Below, in pieces: positions 59,070 to 64,000 of a stretch of DNA of 64,000 nt. This DNA comes from Microbacterium maritypicum (lineage in GTDB: Bacteria; Actinomycetota; Actinomycetes; Actinomycetales; Microbacteriaceae). Below the pieces are notes generated by a model. That model saw nothing but the letters and a program-made list of their open reading frames with translations. It did no database searches and was not told where the DNA came from. The stretch lies in the NCBI RefSeq assembly GCF_008868125.1, contig NZ_WAAQ01000002.1, forward strand, positions 62,001-126,000, given 5' to 3'. Numbering within the stretch: position 1 is the stretch's first letter; each line of letters starts with the position of its first letter. Made by a program: the position numbers and the translations under genes.

Positions 59070-59713
59070 GCGGATGCCCTTTCGTTCCATGCCTGTTCGA
59101 GGGCCGCGACGATCGTGCTCACGGGTTTCGCGCCGGAGAGTGCGTAGGTGCGGTCGATCACCACGAACGGAACGCCCCCGGAGCCGAGCGCGGTCAGTTC
59201 CGCATGATCGGCTTCGACGCTGCTGCGGAACCGACGCTCATCCAGCGCCGCCCGGGCTTCCTGCGCATCGAGACCCAGGGGTTCAGCGAATGTCGCGAGC
59301 TCCTCGCTCGTCCAGATCTCCACCCTGCTGCCGAACTTCTCGCGCAAGACGAGGTCCCATGCCTCTCGGTGCTTTCCCTTCGACGTCGCCCATGCCAGGA
59401 ACTCATGCGCGAGCGTCGTGTTGCCGATGGTGTTGCCGGCCACGTGGTAGGCCTTGATGCCGTCGGCGTGGGCGATGTCCTCGATGCGGCGGGCCATCTC
59501 CGTCGCCTCTTGTTCCGTCGCGCCTCGTTGCGTCGACATGTACTCGGTGAACTCCCACCCGGTGCCCTCGGGCAGCTCGGGGAGAAGCCGGAACGACCGG
59601 TGCTGGAGCTCGGTATCGCGACCGTGCTCGAACTGCTCGATCGCCGCGTTGATCCGCTCGTTGGCGATACCGCACCACGAGCAGACGACATCTGCCCACA
59701 TCTCGACCTTCAT
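59066..59713 (-). CDS. DsbA/FrnE-like oxidoreductase
   Basis: A 215-residue cytosolic DSBA-fold protein. The active site CSWC lies near residues 12-15 (VVCSWCGIANERI), a helical insertion follows, and the cis-Pro region is GVPFVVID. This is the FrnE group, which catalyses thiol-disulfide exchange or isomerisation of small molecules and responds to oxidants in some species. ATG at 59713 is chosen over GTG at 59716. It is the first gene of a three-gene operon, and two palindromes lie just upstream. Confidence 0.92.
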   Translation of the reverse strand: MKVEMWADVVCSWCGIANERINAAIEQFEHGRDTELQHRSFRLLPELPEGTGWEFTEYMSTQRGATEQEATEMARRIEDIAHADGIKAYHVAGNTIGNTTLAHEFLAWATSKGKHREAWDLVLREKFGSRVEIWTSEELATFAEPLGLDAQEARAALDERRFRSSVEADHAELTALGSGGVPFVVIDRTYALSGAKPVSTIVAALEQAWNERASA

Positions 59714-59742
59714 CACACCATCGCTCTCTTCATCCGCGGATT

Positions 59743-59770
59743 GTATGGATTCATACTATCCGAACTCGGA
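59743..59770. promoter_or_regulatory. Two palindromes in the divergent promoter
   Basis: GTATG-GATT-CATAC (59743-59756) and TCCGA-AC-TCGGA (59759-59770) are both perfect. They lie between the DsbA-like operon and the DUF1361 gene. The first is typical in size for an HxlR/MarR-type redox regulator. Confidence 0.45.
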
Positions 59771-59802
59771 CGATAAGGGCTTTTTTGGGTACGCTCCGTC
59801 GA

Positions 59803-60507
59803 ATGGTCATTCTCTTCGTGGGTTCTCTGGGGTTGAACATCTACGCGACGGTGCTCGTGCTGCTCAGGGCGCGGGTCTACGGCACCCGGCTGTACCGGCC
59901 GATGCTCTGGAACATCTTCTTGTCGATCGTCCCCGTGCTGATCCTCGCGGTGGTGATGGCGGTCTCTGTCGCGCTTATCGTGGTGGCTCCACCGCTCACC
60001 GGGGCAGCACTGGTCGTGGGAGGTGTGGCGTGGCTGCTCATGCTGCCCAACGCCAGCTACCTGATCACAGAGCTCAACCAGTCTCATCGCAAGGCCGACG
60101 ACCCCGTGCCGCTGTGGTATGACATCATTCTCGTCATCTCGCTCGCGATGTCGGGGGTCATCAACACCGTGGTCAACGTGTTCCTCGCGCACATGATCTT
60201 CGCCCTGCAGCTCTTCGGAGATCAGGCCGGTGCCTTCATGAGATGGCCATCGCTCGTCGCCGTCGGGGGCGTCCTGGTGGCGATCGCGTTCGGCATGTAC
60301 CTGGGGCGCTACATCCGCGTGAACAGTTGGGACATCCGGCACCCGGGTGCACTGCTGAGACGCATCGGGGAGCACTTCCTCACCCGCACGACGCGAGGCG
60401 CAGCGATCGGCTTCACCGCGACATACGCGATCTTCCTCGCGTTGATCTACATCGTGGTCGCAGGGCCCATCGTCGAGAACTTCCTCACCCTCGAGATCCA
60501 GCGATGA
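59803..60507 (+). CDS. DUF1361 membrane protein
   Basis: A 234-residue protein with six or seven transmembrane helices. LMLPNASYLITELNQS and VPLWYDIILVISLAMSGVI match the conserved centre of DUF1361. The function of the family is unknown. ATG at 59803 is the likely start; an in-frame TTG at 59785 is possible. No ribosome-binding site is visible. Confidence 0.85.
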   Translation: MVILFVGSLGLNIYATVLVLLRARVYGTRLYRPMLWNIFLSIVPVLILAVVMAVSVALIVVAPPLTGAALVVGGVAWLLMLPNASYLITELNQSHRKADDPVPLWYDIILVISLAMSGVINTVVNVFLAHMIFALQLFGDQAGAFMRWPSLVAVGGVLVAIAFGMYLGRYIRVNSWDIRHPGALLRRIGEHFLTRTTRGAAIGFTATYAIFLALIYIVVAGPIVENFLTLEIQR

Positions 60508-60726
60508 CCGCCTCGCTCAATGCCGGTCGGGCTTCGCTCCGAGGTCGGTCCACAGCCAGGTGAGATCGACCTGGACGGTCGGCGGCAGCGAGACGGACGC
60601 CGGGTCGGGGGCGGGGCGGAAGATCGATTCGTCGTGGATGCTCACACTCTGTATTGCGCGATAACGACCATCGGGTTCACGGAGATTCGAACGCGAGATC
60701 CGGAAGGGGCGGGGGACGACGCGGAC
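60508..60726. other. Intergenic region without a supported gene
   Basis: These 219 bases between the convergent DUF1361 and KimA-like genes contain a lower-G+C patch (60640-60700). I see no credible ORF, terminator hairpin or RNA gene in it. Confidence 0.5.
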
Positions 60727-62829
60727 TCAGGCCTCGGGGGCGCCGTCCTGCGGCGGACCGGCAGGACGATGCGCGCGTCGGCCGTTCACGACCACAGGGC
60801 GACCGGCGCGCTCCTGCCCGGGCAGCGGGCGTGAGCGACGGCCGTAGATGAGCTCCGAAGAGTCGAGCAGCCACGGCACGAGGGTGATCGACACCCCATG
60901 CACGAGCATCAGCTGGTTGGCGAGACGGCGGGCGCGACGGTTGTGCAGGAACGACTCCCACCAGTGGCCCACGATGTACTGCGGCAGGTACACGGTGACG
61001 ACGGACGAGCCGTGCTTCTCACGGTACTGCTTGATGAACTGGGTGACCGGTTGCGCGAACGAGCGGTACGGGGATTCGACGATCACGAGCGGGATCGGCA
61101 CGAGGTGGTCGGCCCAGTCCTTCTGCAGCTGTGCCGCATCGTCGGAGGCCACCGCCACGTGCACCGCCAGGGTCTTGCCGTGCTTGGCCGCGATCGCGTA
61201 GTCGATGGCCTTCACGACCGGCTTCTGCAGGCGGTTGACGAGAACGATGGCGAGGTCGCCCGTCGCACCGAACCGGGTGGTGTCGTCGATCGCGATCTCG
61301 TGCTCGACGTCGCGGTAGTACCGCTTCACGCCCAACATCAGGAAGGCGAGGATCGGGATCGCGAAGAACACCAGATACGCGCCGTGCGTGAACTTGGTGA
61401 TCGTCACGATGACCAGCACGAGCACGGTCATCACAGCGCCGGCCGAGTTGATGATCAGGCCGACCTTCGCCGAGCGGCGATCCGATGCTGAGGCGCCGTC
61501 GACCCCCGAGTCCTTCGTGTCCTCGACCGGTCCGCGCAGCACGCGTCGCCAGTGCCGCACCATGCCGATCTGTCCGAGCGAGAACGAGACGAACACACCG
61601 ATGATGTACAGCTGGATCAGCGTGGTCAGCTTCGCCTGGAAGATCACGAGCACCGCGATCGCCGCGATGCCCAGCAGGATCATGCCGTTCGAGAACACGA
61701 GGCGGTCGCCGCGGGTGTTGAGCGACTTCGGAGCGTAGCCGTCGCGGGCGAGCACGGCGCCCAGCAGCGGGAAGCCGTTGAACGCGGTGTTCGCGGCGAG
61801 CAGGAGCACGCACGCGGTCGCCGCCTGCACGATGAAGAACGCGATGCTGCCGCCGCCGAAGGTCGCTGCGGCGATCTGGGCCATCAGTGAGGGCTGCGGA
61901 TTCGTGCAGTCGAACCCGACCAGGTCGCAGGGGTTCTCGGCGTAGTGCACGCCGGTGATGAGGGCGAGGGCGGTGAGCCCTGCGAAGAGGCAGATGGCGA
62001 TCGAGCCCATCAGCACGAGGGTCGACTGGGCGTTGCGCACCTTCGGGGCGCGGAACGCGGGGACCCCGTTCGACACGGCCTCGACGCCGGTGAGGGCGGA
62101 GCATCCGCTCGAGAACGCGCGCAGGATCAGCAGGATCACGGCCGCCTGCCCGAGGCTCTCCGCCTGCACCGAGAACTCGGCGCTCGAGGCGACGGGGGCG
62201 TCGCCGAGGAAGGTGCGGATCAGGCCGGTCACGATCATGATGCCGACCGAGCCGATGAACACGTACGTCGGGATCGCGAAGACCAAGGAGGCCTCGCGCA
62301 CCCCGCGCAGATTCACGACGATGATGAGCACCACGAAGCCGACGGCGAGCTCGATGCGGAAGGGGTCGAGCCCCGGCACGGCCGAGATGATGTTGTCGAC
62401 ACCGGAGGCGACCGACACGGCCACGGTCAGCACGTAGTCGACCAGGAGTGCCGCGGCCACGATCACGCCGGGGATCTCGCCGAGGTTCTTCGACGCGACC
62501 TCGTAGTCGCCACCGCCCGACGGGTACGCCTTGATGAGCTGGCGGTAGCTGAGCACGACCACGACAAGCAGCACGACGACGGCGATCGCGACGAGTGGCG
62601 TGAACGACAGGAAGGTGAGCCCGCCGATCAGCAGGATCATCACCAGCTCCTGCGGGGCGTAGGCCACCGAGCTGAGGGCATCGGATGCGAAGATCGGCAG
62701 AGCCATGCGCTTCGGGAGCAGCTGGTCGTCGACCTGCTGACTCGTCAGCGGTTCTCCGATGAGGATGCGCTTGGCGCGCGGCGGTGCGTCCGCGGCCTCC
62801 CTGATTTCGTCTGGCACGTCGGGCGACAC
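60727..62829 (-). CDS. kimA-like: KimA-like APC-family potassium permease
   Basis: A 700-residue protein with 12 transmembrane helices (about 50-470) and a 210-residue cytosolic C-terminal domain with a USP-like fold, as in KimA/YdaO. Family pieces are LPKRMALPIFASDALSSVAYAPQEL, YPSGGGDYEVASKNLGE, GCSALTGVEAVSNGVPAFRAP and NRLQKPVVKAIDYAIAAKHGK. KimA imports K+ with H+ and is inhibited by c-di-AMP. I choose the GTG at 62829 because AGGAGG lies four bases before it; GTG 62853 and ATG 62847 lie inside the repeat array and have no ribosome-binding site. Phased repeats shared with kdp precede it. Confidence 0.85.
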   Translation of the reverse strand: MSPDVPDEIREAADAPPRAKRILIGEPLTSQQVDDQLLPKRMALPIFASDALSSVAYAPQELVMILLIGGLTFLSFTPLVAIAVVVLLVVVVLSYRQLIKAYPSGGGDYEVASKNLGEIPGVIVAAALLVDYVLTVAVSVASGVDNIISAVPGLDPFRIELAVGFVVLIIVVNLRGVREASLVFAIPTYVFIGSVGIMIVTGLIRTFLGDAPVASSAEFSVQAESLGQAAVILLILRAFSSGCSALTGVEAVSNGVPAFRAPKVRNAQSTLVLMGSIAICLFAGLTALALITGVHYAENPCDLVGFDCTNPQPSLMAQIAAATFGGGSIAFFIVQAATACVLLLAANTAFNGFPLLGAVLARDGYAPKSLNTRGDRLVFSNGMILLGIAAIAVLVIFQAKLTTLIQLYIIGVFVSFSLGQIGMVRHWRRVLRGPVEDTKDSGVDGASASDRRSAKVGLIINSAGAVMTVLVLVIVTITKFTHGAYLVFFAIPILAFLMLGVKRYYRDVEHEIAIDDTTRFGATGDLAIVLVNRLQKPVVKAIDYAIAAKHGKTLAVHVAVASDDAAQLQKDWADHLVPIPLVIVESPYRSFAQPVTQFIKQYREKHGSSVVTVYLPQYIVGHWWESFLHNRRARRLANQLMLVHGVSITLVPWLLDSSELIYGRRSRPLPGQERAGRPVVVNGRRAHRPAGPPQDGAPEA

Positions 62830-62846
62830 TACGCCTCCTGATGGCA

Positions 62847-62908
62847 TCCTCACGCGATCCTCACGGAATCCCTACGGTGGCATGTGCGGTCCTCACGCAA
62901 TCCTTACG
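62847..62908. promoter_or_regulatory. Five phased TCCTCACG-type repeats between kimA-like and vanZ-like genes
   Basis: TCCTCACG occurs at 62847, 62858 and 62890, TCCCTACG at 62869 and TCCTTACG at 62901. Spacings are 11, 11, 21 and 11 bases, all near whole helical turns. The first is 18 bases from the kimA-like GTG; the last is just upstream of the vanZ -10 (TACACT, 62917-62922). The motif and its distance to the start match those at kdp. Confidence 0.75.
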
Positions 62909-62930
62909 GGCGCGGCTACACTGGCACGCG

Positions 62931-64000
62931 GTGGAAGATCAAGTGTTGCTCGGATTCATCGCGATCGCGGTGGGCGTGGCTTTCGGCATCCTTCTGTTCG
63001 TGCCGTTCGTAGCGGTCAGCTACCGGCGGCGCGGGCGACTCGGCTTCGGGCGCACGCTGCTCTGGCTCGCGGCCCTCATCTACTTCTGGGCCATCTGGAC
63101 CTACACCCTGCTTCCACTGCCCGACCCCGACGCGATCCGCTGCGTGGGGGCGATCACCGATCCGATGTCGGTCGTGCGCGACGTGCAGAAGGCCCTCGCG
63201 GCGCCGGGGAACCCGCTGCGGCACCCGGCCCTGCTGCAGCTGGTGTTCAACGTGGTGCTGTTCGTACCGCTCGGCTTCTTCGTCCGCGTGCTCGCCGGCC
63301 GCGGCATCCTGACGGCGCTGGCCGCAGGCTTCGGTCTGTCGCTGCTGGTCGAGACCACGCAGCTGACCGGTGTGTGGGGCGTCTACCCGTGCGCGTACCG
63401 CTTCTTCGACGTGGGCGACCTCATGACGAACACGCTGGGCGCCGTCGTCGGGTGCGCAGTGGCCCTCCTCGTCCCGAGGGCGCTGCGCGGCGCGAAGGCG
63501 AGCCCCGACGCTGACCTCCCGCGTCCCGTCACCCGCGGTCGCCGGGCCCTCGCGATGCTGTGCGATGGCCTCGCCTTCGGGTTCCTGAGCGTGGGCGTCA
63601 GTGTGTCCGTGCAGCTGTGGCTGCAGTTCGTGGCCGACGATCGCGCAGCGGTGCTCGACGGCGGCCTCGCGTCCGCCGCGGGAACCATCGTCCCTTCGGC
63701 CCTTTTCCTGGTGCTGATCCTGATCAGCGGGCGCTCGATCGGTGACATCGCCGTGCAGCTGCGGTACACGGGCTCACCCCTGCCGGCGCCGTTCCCCCGG
63801 CTCCTGCGGTGGACGGGCGGCATCGGCGGGCTCAGCGCGCTCGCACTGCTGGGGGGATTCTTCGATCTCGCCTCGTCGCTCCTGATCCTCGTCGCGATCG
63901 TGATGCTGTTCACCACCCGCTTCGGGCGCGGGCTCCCCGGCGTCCTCTCCGGTCAGCATCTCGTCGACGCCCGCGCGGACATCAGGGATCCACAGCGGTT
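62931..64000 (+). CDS. VanZ-like protein with RDD-like C-terminal part, 3' end outside window
   Basis: From GTG 62931 an open frame runs to the end of the window (356 codons). The N-terminal 170 residues form a VanZ domain with four or five helices: YTLLPLPDPDAIRC, NVVLFVPLGFFVRVLAG, LLVETTQLTGVWG, and FFDVGDLMTNTLGAVVG. The remainder (RRALAMLCDGLAFGFL, GRSIGDIAVQLRY, PRLLRW and LSGQHLVDA) has the order of an RDD domain. VanZ proteins give low-level teicoplanin resistance or act in membrane and wall functions. Start: eight bases after TACACT, leaderless. Confidence 0.82.
   Translation, partial: MEDQVLLGFIAIAVGVAFGILLFVPFVAVSYRRRGRLGFGRTLLWLAALIYFWAIWTYTLLPLPDPDAIRCVGAITDPMSVVRDVQKALAAPGNPLRHPALLQLVFNVVLFVPLGFFVRVLAGRGILTALAAGFGLSLLVETTQLTGVWGVYPCAYRFFDVGDLMTNTLGAVVGCAVALLVPRALRGAKASPDADLPRPVTRGRRALAMLCDGLAFGFLSVGVSVSVQLWLQFVADDRAAVLDGGLASAAGTIVPSALFLVLILISGRSIGDIAVQLRYTGSPLPAPFPRLLRWTGGIGGLSALALLGGFFDLASSLLILVAIVMLFTTRFGRGLPGVLSGQHLVDARADIRDPQR

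Noticed and set aside
60640..60700. GTTCGAATC-like T-loop on the minus strand suggesting a tRNA or attachment remnant
   Set aside because: No acceptor stem, anticodon arm or CCA-proximal pairing could be found around it, and no integrase or duplicated end is visible.
60520..60834. 104-codon frame after the DUF1361 gene
   Set aside because: It crosses the 3' end of the KimA-like gene, has no ribosome-binding site and has weak coding bias.
62830..62930. Possible c-di-AMP (ydaO-type) riboswitch before the KimA-like gene
   Set aside because: The leader is far too short (SD and start lie within about 20 bases of the likely promoter) and shows repeats rather than riboswitch structure.

Overview
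The window is GC-rich chromosomal DNA (visibly around 70 % G+C, with strong G/C preference at third codon positions, many GTG starts and many leaderless genes that begin 6-9 bases after a TANNNT -10 box). Gene content (kdp operon led by a 27-codon ORF, KimA-like permease, DtxR-type iron box, DUF3516 helicase, roadblock/GTPase operon) points to an actinobacterium of the Microbacteriaceae, most likely Microbacterium or a close relative. This is a family-level impression from reading, not a database result. I saw no rRNA, tRNA, CRISPR array, insertion sequence or prophage.

Layout. 1-2.3 kb: two short-chain dehydrogenases, the second with an N-terminal Cys4 zinc-ribbon-like segment. 2.4-8.1 kb: a glycopeptide-resistance-like cell-wall cassette (VanS/VanR-type two-component system divergent from VanY-type carboxypeptidase, alanine/serine-racemase-type enzyme, D-Ala-D-X ligase and acyltransferase-3 membrane protein, all translationally coupled). 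8.1-9.1 kb: a VOC protein and a YefM/RelE-type toxin-antitoxin pair. 9.2-22.9 kb: the most striking region, a divergent pair of operons around a Fur-family-like box. One side encodes a beta-propeller protein, a prolyl-oligopeptidase-like hydrolase and a FecBCD-type metal-chelate importer. The other encodes a 32-residue peptide, an intercistronic hairpin, an E1-like cyclodehydratase partner, an S15/CocE-type hydrolase, a YcaO enzyme, a SagB-type FMN dehydrogenase and a pair of ABC exporters. I read this as a complete azol(in)e-peptide (RiPP) metallophore system: make, modify, export, re-import, hydrolyse.

22.9-31.3 kb: helicase, Na+/proline symporter, purine nucleoside phosphorylase, a roadblock-GTPase-roadblock operon, a DNA-alkylation-repair-like protein and a FUSC membrane protein. 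31.4-36.2 kb: TetR-controlled cytosine/hydantoin-type permease with DUF917 and hydantoinase-A-like enzymes. 36.2-38.8 kb: small proteins, a DUF998 membrane protein and a cold-shock protein with a long leader and a textbook terminator. 38.9-43.9 kb: a DtxR-boxed siderophore importer plus siderophore-interacting reductase, a second iron system with a different regulator from the peptide cluster. 44-46.4 kb: alpha/beta hydrolase and divergent TetR regulator with twin operators, and a TspO-like protein.

46.4-54.2 kb: the whole kdp potassium system (27-aa ORF, kdpF-A-B-C-D-E). 54.4-60.5 kb: an ArsB/SLC13-like permease, a MarR-controlled redox/electrophile-stress group, a DsbA/FrnE-like protein coupled to a two-cysteine small protein and a quinone-reductase-like protein, and a DUF1361 protein. 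60.7-64 kb: a KimA-like potassium permease divergent from a VanZ-RDD-like protein that runs off the window. The kdp and kimA/vanZ promoter regions share the same helically phased TCCTCACG-type repeats, which suggests a single potassium regulon, probably under KdpE.
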